A stretch of DNA of 64,000 nt from Meandrina meandrites (lineage: Eukaryota; Cnidaria; Anthozoa; Scleractinia; Meandrinidae), in NCBI GenBank assembly GCA_963693305.1, contig OY855915.1, positions 14,169,840-14,233,839 of the forward strand, read 5' to 3'. Position 1 is the stretch's first letter; the number at the start of each line of letters is the position of its first letter. Made by a program: the position numbers and the translations under genes. Shown one piece after another: positions 1 through 10,689 of the stretch. The notes below the pieces were generated by a model. It saw only the letters and a list, made by a program, of their open reading frames with translations, was not told where the DNA came from and did not search any database.

Positions 1-1104
1 GTCTGTGGGTGCTGGATACAGGTAACTGTAACTGTAACTAATCCACCCCATAGGCATCTTCAGCATCACATAATGAGGAATGGGCTTTCTCTAAGTGTTT
101 CGTCACTGGTGTACGGCATGAAGATCCTGCAAAAATTAATATGGAAAAAAATATAAAAAAATATTTACACACTTTCTTGAACCCCGTCAAAAACACACAA
201 GATACATTTACTGCACGGACAAGTTTGGTTATTCAAATGCTGACAGCAAACCATTTAAACGAAGTGCTTATGAAGTTGGAGTTTTGAAGCCATTTCATAT
301 ACAGTGAAATGCAGCAACATCTTTATATCATCGAATATATCATTGAATGTTTGTATTCTAGATTGGATGTGAAACACCATTTTCGTACTAATGGTCAACA
401 TAAAACTCTTGTACACATGATGTGCGAGTGGCTTTCATTCTTTCTTGATAAAAAACTAAACCATTTCCTCAAAAGGCTTTAGGAGTGTGCATATTTGAGA
501 ACAAGTTGTTTCTCAATCCTCAAGACTTGATACTCACGACTTGAAACTAAAAACACAAACTTTGAGTTTTGACTCAAGTATTGAGTTGAGACTGTCAATT
601 TACTTTAGAGTATTTTAGATTGAGTATTCAAGGCAATGGTGCCTTACCATTGGTGATCATAGTCCCATTTCAGTTGTTCAGTGAGTGAAAGTTGTATGTC
701 ATAGCGGCTACCACATTATATATATTACAAAATAATCTTTCAGTTCACTTGAAGGGTTCAGAGCTTGTGCTTTGAAATTAAAGAAGTTTGGTGGATTATT
801 TTAATATTTGACATTTGCTTAATGTGTTGGAATAACTAGGCATATTCATAGAATTATAAGAAGTTAAGATAAATCTGTGCTGAAAAGATAAATCTGTGCT
901 ACCCAAGGTGATCTGAATAGTTGGCTAAGTTTAAATTGAAGTCTGAATCTTAAAGACTAAAAAAGTATCTGTTACATTAGGCGTTTAATTTTGAATTGGA
1001 AGGCTTATGGTGAAATAAGGTTCGGTTCTGTAACCAATATCTTTGTTTCACATTTTGTTGCGTTGGTATGCAGAGTTTACTTAGCGGGTATGTATTAACA
1101 TGCA
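1..1104. other. non-coding stretch, nothing recognised
   Basis: AT-rich sequence with no long open frame, tandem repeat or recognisable element end. I see nothing in it that I can name. Confidence 0.5.
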
Positions 1105-1556
1105 TCAAAAACACGTGTCAAAAAGTGTGCATGTGGAAGCTGCATTATTTGGTGAGGATATTGAATATCTTTTAGTGACAATAATATGATGTAATAATTT
1201 GAATGTCGTTTGTAGCACTTTTATATCTTGGCAGATAGCCTTAGTAAACAGTTTTTGTATTCTTTTGTAATGTCTCTGTCGAAGTAGTAAGACCACTTCC
1301 GAAAAACTGTAGGACACGTGTACTTTCGTTCAATAAATAGTCTGTAGTAGTCTTTGCATTTCATTTTACATACATGTAAATCTATTTCAGTATTTGGACC
1401 TAGAGCAACTGGCTTACTGATGTCGAGAATCCCCTTATCTACGTTAATATTTTTGCCTGAAACAAAAAGACATTTTGGAATTGCTGATGTCATCTGATAG
1501 AACTGAAGAAAGTTCGATTTAACATTACTATACTTCTCACTATAGAGAAGTCGCAT
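1105..1556 (-). pseudogene. LINE ORF2 fragment A (3' part of a non-LTR retrotransposon)
   Basis: The minus strand encodes a stretch with MKCKDYYRLFIERK and then, after a frame change, FKLLHHIIVTKRY. These resemble the region after the reverse transcriptase domain in LINE ORF2 proteins, just before the zf-RVT cysteine cluster. The frame is broken near 1300 and nothing upstream of this region is present, so it is a 5'-truncated, decayed copy. In an ORF2 the order would be this segment followed by the type of segment seen at 1976-2560. Here the two lie in the opposite order, so they are separate insertions. Family assignment within the LINEs is not made. Confidence 0.55.
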
Positions 1557-1975
1557 TGCATGTTTTGATCACGTAGTGCGCAGGTTTTCACAAAACAAAC
1601 TGACCTGTGTTTACAAGTGTTTGACCCTTAAAAAGATATAAAAAGCTAAGGCAAGAAAAATTTTTATAATGCCCGGTCATTACAAGAAAATCTTGCCCGC
1701 TCATCAGCCAATCAGAGCGCACGTACTATTGTAGCCATATAATAAATTACAATACAACATAACTAGCTTATGATAATGATACCTAAACACACTAAATAAC
1801 TAACAGTACTGAGCTTACTTACTTATTGACAATTCAATTGAAAGTTACAAATGCGATAACATTGCTCACAATAATTATAACTGTACTAAAGAAAAAAGAA
1901 ATTGCAGATGTCATACTATTCAAATAATAATACCATCCTTACGTTATTAACAGAAAAATGGAAATACAACATAGA

Positions 1976-2560
1976 TTAAATTGGGATTAGTACCCACTTT
2001 TTCTTAAAATAATCTTTCTTTTTGATCTTGCTTTCCGTTTCATATTTAATGGCAATTTTAGTTCGAAATCCTTGAATTTTGGGTCGAATTTGGCACCTTC
2101 TGCAGTCCCATATGAATAGTTTTCCAATTATTATAAAATAGTTCAGTAAGTTGAGTGAAGGGCATGGTTTGGATAATATTCCAAATAAAACATCTTGGAA
2201 GGAAAGATGAACCTGCCGATTTGAGATTTGGTGCCAGTAAGCTTGAAACCCACTCCAGAACCGTTTAACATAGGAGCATTGATAAAAAAGGTGGTACAAC
2301 TTTTCCAGTTCTGCCCTGCAAAATGAACATAGGTCGTCCGTTTTGAAGCCTATTTTGTGTAATTTTGAATTAGTGTATAAAATAGAGTTGAGCACCTTGA
2401 ATTGAAATCCTTTCACATAGGATTCAAGTACAACAGAGTGTGGCAAACTGAAAATTTGTCTCAGCTGATCGATAGAGAAGTTAATATCGTTCTGCAGTTT
2501 ATTTATATTAGGATATTGTGCTATTTTGTGAACAAGAAATGAGTAGTTGTACTGTAACTG
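1976..2560 (-). pseudogene. LINE ORF2 fragment B with zf-RVT-like cysteine cluster
   Basis: The minus-strand frame contains FQFKVLNSILYTNSKLHKIG, then CSFC, then HLFYQC. This is the CxxC...H...C cluster found C-terminal to the reverse transcriptase in many LINE ORF2 proteins (zf-RVT). The homologous frame continues upstream of the first Met (INFSIDQLRQIFSLPHS), so the Met at 2446 is not a real start. The reverse transcriptase core itself is missing. It is a dead 3' fragment with no visible promoter. Confidence 0.65.
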
Positions 2561-2701
2561 TAAAATTTAACTATAGAACCTTATGGTCATTTATCATACT
2601 CTTGGACTAAAATTAATTTTCTAGAGTGCTGTTCTTTAAATCACTTGAATATGTTTGTAAGTTAACTTTATACAAGGAATTGAGCAGACATTTAACAGCA
2701 T

Positions 2702-2876
2702 TGTGCAGTTCCAGAAAATATCCATACCCACCCCACAGAACGTCAATGGAAATTCCAAGGGGGTGGGGGGTCTTGAAAGCCAAACTTTTTAAAGCAAAGT
2801 ATTTCCAGAGGGGTGGGGGGATTCAAACCAAAAAACCTTCTGTGAGAGGGGTATGGATATTTTCTGGAACAACACA
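2702..2876. mobile_element. short MITE-like hairpin element
   Basis: An inverted repeat GTTCCAGAAAATATCCATAC at 2708-2727 is matched by its complement at 2851-2870. The ~120-bp core is purine-rich with GGGGTGGGGGG runs. The paired ends extend a few bases outward (TGTG on both sides). No coding capacity and no clear target duplication were seen. A related fragment (ATTTTCCAAAACAACACATG) is at about 38,810. It is probably a non-autonomous DNA element. Confidence 0.5.
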
Positions 2877-3784
2877 TTAGAACATTGTTTACTTTCTTCT
2901 ATGACTGTAACAGATTTAAACTATGGAAATCGTTCGCTCATCTACTCATACTCCTCCTGTACTCTCGGACTAAATTAAAAGTAAAGTTACTTTACTGATC
3001 TTGAAACCCGACGAAAACAACATAAACATAATTAGCATAAAGTTTAAATGTACAACACCGAGAATGTTACATTCAGGATCATTTCATTTGTTGTCATCCT
3101 CAGTCGTTTCAGTTCGTGCATATCCCTGGGCATGCTTAACTGTATGATAATATACATGAAAAAAAATTTAGAATCTGATTGGCTTAGAGAAATGCAGTTT
3201 TTAGTAAATTTGATGCAAAAATGAGGAAATTTAGTGCAGAAATAAAGTAATTCAGTGCAAAAAGAGGTAACAAAAAAGAGCATTCTGATTGGTTGATAAA
3301 CAAAGGCACCCACAGAGAGCCAATCAAACACTTCCACCCGATCTGAATGGCGCAAATGTTAGATCTGCTTTGAGTGGGGAGGAAAAAAAATGGCTGGTGT
3401 TTTGAGCACAGTAGAGGACATGAAGACAGCTCTAATTACCATAGCACTGAAAAGCACTGGTGTTGGGTTCTCTTTTTGGAATAAGTGTTTTCTGAAGAAG
3501 GGAAATGCCAACGAAATCAAAACTACGAGTCGTCTGAGCTTCACACTTTGCTTGAGAGAATTTATTTACGTTGAGTTCAAAAACAAACACATTTGCGAAG
3601 GTTATAGCCACAATGAGATAGCCTCATCATTTGAAAGACAATTGTACTAAGAGCACAAAACCTGTAGGTTTTCTATTATACAGGACAAGAATTGTTTCGT
3701 CCAAAGTGTTGACGGGAAAGCGAAACAGCTGCACTTGGCTGGCCGTCGAAAGCGTCCAAGCAAAGCTTGGCAAGAAAGCTTATC
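2877..3784. other. non-coding stretch, no supported gene
   Basis: Contains an 86-codon plus-strand frame (3390-3650) starting MAGVLSTVEDMKTALITIAL. It has no recognisable domain and no supporting splice context, so I do not call it. Nothing else is recognised. Confidence 0.4.
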
Positions 3785-4617
3785 CAGGGCCCGTGCAGCA
3801 AGATTTTGAGTGGGGGGGCTCAAGCGTGAGCCAGATTTTTTTTGGGGGGGGGGATTAGGGTTTTAGTTACTCTCAGATATCGGAAGGTGGATTTAAAATG
3901 AACAAACTGTGTTACAGTGCAATGTTTTTACAACTTGAAACAGCAACTGTCCGCAAACAACAATGGTGCTAACGTACCAGGATCTACAAGACATTATTGC
4001 AATTTATTTGCACTGGCCTTTGAGCTGGCATTATTTAGATTTGCTACACCACACAGATGAGTCCCAAAAAGGACGGAATGGCTGTCCGCGATTGTAGCCC
4101 TACTTTATCGTTCTGGTCGTGTTGGTGTCTTGCAAAGTTACTTTTTCACATAGTACTTATCAGCCTTGCTATATTATTGTAATACTTTTACAGTACAAGC
4201 ATGCTAAACATTTAGAACCAGACCTATAGATTTACTATCAAATCATGCTTGAAGCAATATAATTTACTCCAAATCAGTACTACTGCCATTAGCCTTTACA
4301 AAACAGGAGTCTGACGATTTTTGCTATACTTCAGCTTAATGTTGTGAACGGTATTTCTCTTTCTGTTATTGCTATGATCTGCAATTTCGTTAGTGATGTC
4401 AAAAACCATTCTTCACGAATGTTTATCATTATCAAGTTACTAAATCTCTCTTGCGTCATTATTGGGCAAAATGTTGATTCTTTGGTCAGTGGAAACTGAA
4501 TGATCATTTACCAGAAGCACTCGATACATGATTAACCAATATGGAACTCTAAAACAAAATTTATCACCAGCTTTTAAAAAGGCGTTCAAATGAAAAACTT
4601 TTAGTAATTGTTTGTTC

Positions 4618-4681
<64 letters not shown>

Positions 4682-4803
4682 TATTTTTTCCTTTATTTCT
4701 TTCTTTACTTGCTTATTTACTTAAGTTATTATTATTTTTCTTTTTACTGTAAAAAAGTGGGGGGGCTAAAGCCCCCCCAGCCCCTCCCTCTACGCGGGCC
4801 CTG
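3785..4803. mobile_element. 1.0-kb DNA transposon with CAGGGCCCG ends and TTATC target duplication
   Basis: The left end reads CAGGGCCCGTGCAGC and the right end is the complement of CAGGGCCCGCGTAG. Each is followed inward by a G-rich stretch (GTGGGGGGGCTCAAG on the left, its partner GGGGGGGCTTTAGC on the right). The element is flanked by the direct repeat TTATC at 3780-3784 and 4804-4808. There is no transposase frame inside, so it is non-autonomous. A 60-bp (AAT)n array lies within it. The short CAGGG ends and 5-bp duplication are shared with the element at 13622-14253. Superfamily is not assigned. Confidence 0.65.
4620..4682. repeat. (AAT)n microsatellite
   Basis: About 20 uninterrupted AAT triplets inside the DNA transposon at 3785-4803. 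Confidence 0.95.
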
Positions 4804-5239
4804 TTATCAGAAGCAGAAAAAATCTCTGGAAGAGGTAAAACCCAGAATCCTTTTTTCATACAATTCGTTGAACTATTTAGCCGAAATTTTCGGCTTAAAA
4901 ACTTTTAAAACATGAGAAACCTGTACGTTGCTTGACCTTGTTTTGACTGAATATTGTTTTGTCATGAATATTATTAATAAGTTATCACATGATTTTTCTG
5001 TAAAAATTGCCTACAAATTGCACTCGCCCTACGGGCTCGTGTAATGTTGTTAGCCTTTGATAACTTTACTTGTGCTTATTTATCCCAAATTGCACTTGAA
5101 ATCATGTGATTACCTACACGAATACCGGGGAACTTATTTGCATCTCATTGAGTAGTTCCTTTTGTTTGTTTATGTTTCGTTTTAAAAAGCGCTCAGACAT
5201 GTGTTAATAAGTGGCCCAGTATTCTAAAATCGCTCCTCT

Positions 5240-5334
5240 CTCGCCACCATTTAAAAGCAGATTAGATACTCACCAAAGAAATAAGTTCCATCTTGCCATC
5301 TTGCCTTCGTCGGCCATTGTAAATAGGGAGCTTA
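5240..5334. repeat. 95-bp direct repeat, copy 1
   Basis: The segment from TCGCCACCATTTAAAAGC to GGCCATTGTAAATA recurs almost unchanged 499 bp downstream at 5739-5825. Both copies include the same candidate minus-strand first exon and its splice donor. Confidence 0.85.
5274..5317 (-). CDS. candidate first coding exon, upstream copy
   Basis: The minus strand reads ATGGCCGACGAAGGCAAG and continues for 44 nt (MADEGKMARWNLFL plus two bases) to a consensus splice donor GTGAGTAT. It is an almost exact duplicate of the exon at 5773-5816. Product unknown. It could be a real host first exon, or a duplicated relic of one. No downstream exon was identified, so the call rests on the start context and donor only. 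Confidence 0.3.
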
Positions 5335-5738
5335 AGATCCGAGACGCGACGGTTCTAAGACGCGACCGGAAGTAAGTTTTCACAGAGGAGGCGTGTTACG
5401 CATGCTCAAGCCGCTGTCCTGATGGCACACGTCGTGTCGAGAACGTGAAGTTTGAGGTTTTGGCGTTGCGAAGAAAACGTGAGTATTTTCCCTTTCAATT
5501 TGCAAAGTAGGCGGCTTTGTTTACCGGTAAATGGTTCGAAACAGTTGCTTAAGATTCTGTTGATGCATATAATTTGGAAAATACACTTATTTAGCCAAGA
5601 ATTATTCTTCTAATACGAAGATATTATTCCGACTTTTTTCAACAGTGTTTCAAGTAAACAAGCCGACCGATGGAATCATGGTGAAATCAAATCTTCTTCC
5701 ATTTTTGTAGTCGTCAAGAAAGTTCCTCATTCATTCCT
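5335..5738. promoter_or_regulatory. CpG-rich promoter-like spacer between the duplicated exons
   Basis: This 400-bp spacer has many CG dinucleotides (GACGCGACGGTTCTAAGACG and similar) against an AT-rich background. It also contains a possible non-coding exon end (GAAGAAAACGTGAGTATT) on the plus strand. Candidate exons point away from the area on both strands, which suggests a housekeeping-type bidirectional promoter. This is inference from composition and exon layout. Confidence 0.3.
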
Positions 5739-5825
5739 CTCGCCACCATTTAAAAGCAGATTAGATACTCACCAAAGAAATAAGTTCCATCTTGCCATCT
5801 TGCCTTCGTCGGCCATTGTAAATAT
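5739..5825. repeat. 95-bp direct repeat, copy 2
   Basis: Second copy of the segment at 5240-5334, with near identity over the shared bases. Confidence 0.85.
5773..5816 (-). CDS. candidate first coding exon, downstream copy
   Basis: Same 44-nt coding segment and GTGAGTAT donor as at 5274-5317, in the second direct repeat. Being nearer to the plus-strand candidate start at 5907, it fits a head-to-head gene pair with about 90 bp between start codons. Product unknown. Confidence 0.3.
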
Positions 5826-5906
5826 TGCTCAGCAACCTGGCCATCGTGGTGAAAGCGGAGTAGACCCTGGGAACGAAGTTTGTTTCCCGGCTAATGTGGA
5901 CGTGTC

Positions 5907-5949
5907 ATGGCGGGATTTTTGCTTACAGTTGGTAAAAGGCTTTCAGTTG
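5907..5949 (+). CDS. candidate first coding exon of a plus-strand host gene
   Basis: ATGGCGGGATTTTTGC in a good start context (GTCATGG) encodes MAGFLLTVGKRLSV and ends at the strong donor GTAAGTAC. The peptide could be the start of a mitochondrial presequence. A possible next exon near 6530-6580 (acceptor TTTTTAACTAG, donor GTAAGAG) does not keep phase with it, so the gene model is unresolved. Confidence 0.3.
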
Positions 5950-6008
5950 GTAAGTACTTCCGAGCTCTGTTTCTTTCTGTTTTTATCTGAAATTCATCAG
6001 AAAACTGA

Positions 6009-6316
6009 CAAAATTCAAGTGAAGTACAGATATTTGAATGGCATATGCAAAATCTTTCAGTTTTTCTCTCGAAGGTCGTGAATGGAACGGACAAATTATG
6101 GAACCTCGCTGCAGAATTATAGAAATTGTAAAATGTTTTCTCTTTTGTCAAAATTCAAGTGAAGTACAGATATTTGAATGGCATATGCAAAATCTTTCGG
6201 TTTTTTCACGAGTTTGCGAGGACTATAAACTCTCTCGAATATTCGTGAATGAAACGGACAAATTATGGAACCTCGATGCTGAACTATAGAACATGTAAAA
6301 TGTTTTCTCTTTTGTC
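6009..6316. repeat. two-copy tandem repeat, ~140-bp unit
   Basis: The segment beginning CAAAATTCAAGTGAAGTACA at 6009 recurs at 6149. Both copies also carry CGGACAAATTATGGAACCTC and end in AAATGTTTTCTCTTTTGTC. The second copy is longer by a ~28-bp insertion. Confidence 0.85.
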
Positions 6317-7459
6317 GTGTGTTAACGTTGTTATTAACGCTTTTTAGCGCCTGCACCTGCTTTTATGATGAGTGATCGATCCAACTAATCTTGGATATAT
6401 AGTAAAGTGAAACATTTTCGTAAATTTTAAGCTTGTCAGTATAAAACATGTCAGAGCTTTTAAGATGAGGTTAACTTATGATTAATCATGATAATTATTT
6501 AATCTGTATTTTTAACTAGGCCATAACCTGTTTCATTAGAAGAAATGTTGGACAACTCCAGGAGAAACAGAAGAGAACTTGTAAGAGAGGACAAGGCTGG
6601 TTTGTAATTAACTAACAACTTTAAGGGCCCAACTGTAAACTTTACCAATTGTTTGTTTGCAGTTTACAAGGCAGATTTTTTTTTAAGATTGTGTGACTCA
6701 ATTCTTTTGCAATGATTATTTCCTGCTGAAATGATTATTCCAGACAATAAAAGAATAAAGAGACCAAAGGAATGAGGTTGAAAATTAAAAAAATTATTTT
6801 CATGATCACCTCCCAAAAGAATTATGATTAGTGTTTACTCTTGCTTCTGAAAACTAGTATTCCATTTTTAGAAAAATGTACTGGAAAACAACAACAAGAG
6901 ACTTGAAAGCTTAAAACCATGTGGTTAATGTTTAACCAATTTTTTGGGTTCAGTGGTATGGTGTAGTGAAGTAAGACCTTTTGTCAACTACTCCAGTTTT
7001 GAAATAGTTTTATTCAATGACACGTGCAAATCCAAATACTAAGATTTTATGCAAACCTATTTAAACGTGTTCTGCCCAAGAAACATTCTAGAGGTGTCTT
7101 TGAATAAATTTAAGCTTTACATAAGCAATATTGATGTAACGAGCTTTGCAATTATTAGGTGAAACAAGTGAAAACTGATTATGTAACACCTTTAAAATAG
7201 CAGCGACGTGAGTAACACAAAGGTCTGAGGCTTGTGTGAGGGACAGCTTTGTTAACATGACATCATTTTGTGTGTGGCTTAAACCTAATCCATACATGCT
7301 AAGAGTTGGTAAGGTTGCACTTGGTGGATTTTGAACTTGGATATAAAAAAATAGCCCTCTGTGAGGACATGTGGTTACGTTTGGACTACGTGGCGGTCAG
7401 CAGTTACACCAATAAAAGCAAGCACCTTGCATATTTTAAAAGTTGAAATTGACCCGGAA
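6317..7459. other. non-coding stretch, no supported gene
   Basis: AT-rich, without long frames or clear repeat structure. Around 6530-6580 there is an exon-like segment between a pyrimidine-rich acceptor and a GTAAGAG donor. I cannot attach it to a gene. Confidence 0.4.
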
Positions 7460-7545
7460 TCGTTAACTGTAGTAGGTAGTCTCGTGGTTAGTATTTTCGT
7501 TCCTGACACGATGAATCCGGGTTCGACTCCCCCACGGCGCATTAT
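7460..7545 (+). repeat. tRNA-like RNA polymerase III promoter (tRNA pseudogene or SINE head)
   Basis: Contains an A-box-like TCGTGGTTAGTATTTTCG and, 30 bases on, a B box GGGTTCGACTCCC. Between them is a short anticodon-like stem TCGT/ACGA around a 7-base loop. It is followed by T-runs that would end polymerase III transcription. The acceptor stem does not pair, so it is not a functional tRNA gene. Confidence 0.55.
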
Positions 7546-8270
7546 TTGTTGAACATTTACTTTTTTTTCTTTTTTTTTTTCAAGATGTCTAGTACATTCC
7601 CTGTATTTAGCTGCACGTCCAAGTCCTGAAAACTCCATTTGAAGTTCATAGTTTGGGTTAAATTTCATGCCGTGTGTCTTGAGAAAATCCTCCTTGACAA
7701 ACGAACCGGAAACGAAGATTTTTAAGACATCAATGTCCACTTGTTTCTGCCGTTGAGTATTCTCCAGATTCATTTCCTTCAATTCTAGACTTCAAAAGGT
7801 GTCTTGCAATGGTTAACGGAGAAAAAACATTGCCTCGAAAGAGCCTACAACAGACGCCATTTTCTTTGTTTGGTCAACCATGCGTGAGTATAGTGCGTGG
7901 GAAAACGAGCCTGCAATGTCACATACGTTCTGACAATGTGGTAAAAAGAAAAAAATTCTGTGTACTGCGTGGTACTTGTAAGACTAAAAAAAATAAAAAC
8001 AAAGTTCTTACTAAATGAGTATTAAGTCCTTTTGGAAAAAAAATCTTCCATATGTTTTGGGCTCAGCACTTCTTCTTTTTCCACTAAAGAAGAGTTCTGA
8101 CAACGTGACAGTCAGCAGTTATTCCCATGAAAAAACTTACAGACTTACCCTGTAGCATAGTACGGTTACTGACGTAACCACAAAAATAACAAAACAGAAA
8201 CTACTTAGCACTGTTGTGTATTTGAAGACACTGTAAATATATAAACAAATATTGTAAATGAAGCAGAAAC
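7546..8270. other. non-coding stretch, no supported gene
   Basis: Holds a 135-codon minus-strand frame ending near 7782 that runs through the tRNA-like sequence, so it is probably chance. Homopolymer A and T runs are frequent. Nothing else is recognised. Confidence 0.4.
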
Positions 8271-8440
8271 TTGTTAAAAATCCCAACTGGTAGGAGGCTG
8301 ACCAGTTGGCTATTTACAAAGCATGAAGGAGTTGAATTTGGGCGACCAAAGACAAATCTATTCAGTGGTAGGGAGGAGGATTTGAACCGAGGGCCCAGGT
8401 TTACAAGTCCAATGCCCTAACCACCAGGCAACGCTGCCTA
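8271..8440 (-). mobile_element. tRNA-derived SINE
   Basis: The minus strand reads as a tRNA-like head with A box TGGTGGTTAGGGCATTGG and B box GGTTCAAATCC. It is followed by a tail that includes TAAATAGCCAACTGG and CCAGTTGGGATTTTTAACA. The tail pair AACTGG/CCAGTT forms a hairpin. Head, tail and 170-bp length fit a cnidarian-type tRNA SINE. The head boxes look intact but no obvious target duplication was found. Confidence 0.7.
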
Positions 8441-8924
8441 TTAATAAACAAGAAAAGAAAAACCTGGAACCTGAGAAACCAGAAAAAAGAATTTCATGCT
8501 TTTTAGGGTATGCCAATAGAGTTGATAAAATAGATTCATAATGGTTTACAATGTTAGTGCCCCCTTAAATTCCTGTGATGTTTTCTGGGAAATTGCCCTT
8601 TAGTATATATCTGCCAATTATGAATTCATTTGCACGTGAATAAGTCTTCACAAATTCAACATGAAATGGAGAAACAAACTTACAAAGCTCAGTGGGTCTA
8701 TTCACTGGATTGAGTTCCTCTTCATTTACAGTTCTTAAGTTTCAAAGAAGTCTTCAATGTCCTGTGTCAGGTGGAGCCTGGCTACCAGCTACTAGCTACC
8801 AGCATCAACCCAATTAATGAATTATGAGTTAAACTGAGGATATGGAAATATCCAAATTCAATTATCACTTTAGCATATCAATTCATATTCTCCATGACAC
8901 AGCTCACAAGAATTTAGAAAATGA
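8441..8924. other. non-coding stretch, nothing recognised
   Basis: AT-rich spacer between the SINE and the large palindrome. No frame, repeat or site that I can support. Confidence 0.4.
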
Positions 8925-10608
8925 TCACCATTAAAGTATTGTCTGAATAGAAAAAGCAATTCCCTTAACTATTTCTGTATGAAATGTTAAGAGAGCAGTA
9001 AGGAGAATATGAAGTTGACAGGCAGGCTTATAGGGTCCAAGGTGGCAGCACTTTTCCATCAGTGAACACCTACTTTATAGTCAGTTTGTGAAGTGCTGTG
9101 ACCTAATGGTTAGTGGATTGGACTCCTGATGGGTCAGTCTGGTGTTGAGCTCTGGCGAGAGTCGTCCTGCTGTGTTCCTTGGCAAGACCCTCTACTCTAA
9201 CAATCCTTTCTCCATCTAGGAGTATCGATGGCACTTGTGGACTCTGTTAACACTCACTTTGTGCGGGAGACACAGTACTCTGATGGCAACATGTAACATG
9301 TTGGAGTGCAGATTTTAAGATCCAAACACATTGCGTCCAGTGTTCTTGTGTTGTGTTGTTGGACGAGATGGGAGAAGAACTCTTCGTGATTTAAAAGTGT
9401 CATCACTTTGCAGTCAAGGAGAACTCAGTTTGTAGCCAGTGTGGAAGGAACAGTGACCAAATGGTAAGTGGCTGATCAGTAGGTCTTAAATTGGGCTCTC
9501 GCTGGAGCCATCATGTCATGTTTATGGGTAACACACTACTCTCACAGTGCTTCCCTCCAGCTTGGAGTGCAGACTGGCACGGACCAACTGTTAGGGGATC
9601 CTGACAAATGCTGGGGGTCACTTGTAATGGACAAGCATCCCATCAAGGGAGCGGAGCAATACTCCTAGGTACTTCATGCTACAGGAACCAGAGTTGAGCA
9701 CCAGTGCTGTTGAGCCATGTGGCTTCTCGCATCCCTAGGAATGTAGCAGACTTCCTTCCTCTGTAGCCAATGAAATGCTTACTGGAATGTTTTTATTTTT
9801 AGCCACAGAGACTGTAAGGGTGATTCATTGTCCTGTGTAAAACATTCCTTTCACCATTTAAGTCCAACGCCCTTCATTGGATGCACCACAAAACATTTTA
9901 AGTGGGGGAGGAAAAAGGGTATTGGTTAACCTACACCTCTTACAAACAGTTACACAGTAGACAGGTGGAAGTGTAGAATGTCAGACTGGGAAAAGGGCAA
10001 CAGTGGATTGTAGAATGGGGTGGAGAGACTGGGGAATCGTGGTTCTTGAGTCTGGCTGTACAGTCAAGTTGATTTAAGAACCCACAATGAAGTACAATTC
10101 TGCGGCAGTGATGTGGTTAGCACATGTTGCAATGGTTGTCAAGGTCAGGATTTGAATCCCTGGATGGGCTTTTCTGTTGTAGGAAAAAGATAGGCAATAA
10201 AACAACAGTTATTTCTACCTGATGTTCAGATGACACATATTAATTGGATGAAGCTCAGCTTCCGAGTGGCTGTTGAAAGTTGGGGAAAATGATGTATTGC
10301 ATGCTTGGTTGAGATGATGCTGCCTGTTTTAGGTCATAAACAGGCAACAGATGGGGTAGAAAGCAAGTCATGGTAGGTGATCCTTTAGTCATTTCAGGGA
10401 CTTTTCCATTCTTTTGGCACTTAGTTCAAGATATCTAAGTGTATTTCTTGTAAGAACTACAGTGCAAGGATGTTCTAGTTGTAATGACGCATCATCTTCT
10501 GTATATTTAGGAGAAATGTTGAGTGATGAACTGACATGTCTAGGAATAGGTAGCGAACAACAATTATATCAACTGGGGAAGATTAACCGTGTTTAAGCTC
10601 AAAGGTTT
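8925..10608 (+). repeat. left arm of a 3.4-kb imperfect palindrome
   Basis: Read forward, this arm matches the reverse complement of 10687-12335 along its whole length. Matched landmarks include GTGCTGTGACCTAATGGTT (9093), TTCCTTGGCAAGACCCTCTA (9177), GTTGGACGAGATGGGAGAA (9357), GTTACACAGTAGACAGGTGG (9950) and CTCAAAGGTTTAA (10599). Divergence looks like 15-20% with small indels. The arm contains several degenerate tRNA-SINE-like segments. One has A and B boxes at about 10,104-10,165 (GTGGTTAGCACATG, GGATTTGAATCCC). No protein-coding frame is convincing. Confidence 0.85.
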
Positions 10609-10627
10609 AATAATAACAATAATATTA

Positions 10628-10686
<59 letters not shown>
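10606..10686. repeat. (AAT)n microsatellite at the palindrome centre
   Basis: About 80 bp of AAT/TAA triplets form the whole spacer between the two arms, so the dyad centre is itself AT-only. Confidence 0.95.

Positions 10687-10689
<3 letters not shown>

Noticed and set aside
7460..7545. Functional tRNA gene
   Set aside because: A and B boxes are present but the acceptor stem does not pair and the anticodon stem is short.
7375..7782. 135-residue minus-strand gene
   Set aside because: The frame passes through the tRNA-like repeat and a poly-A/T tract; no domain or splice evidence.
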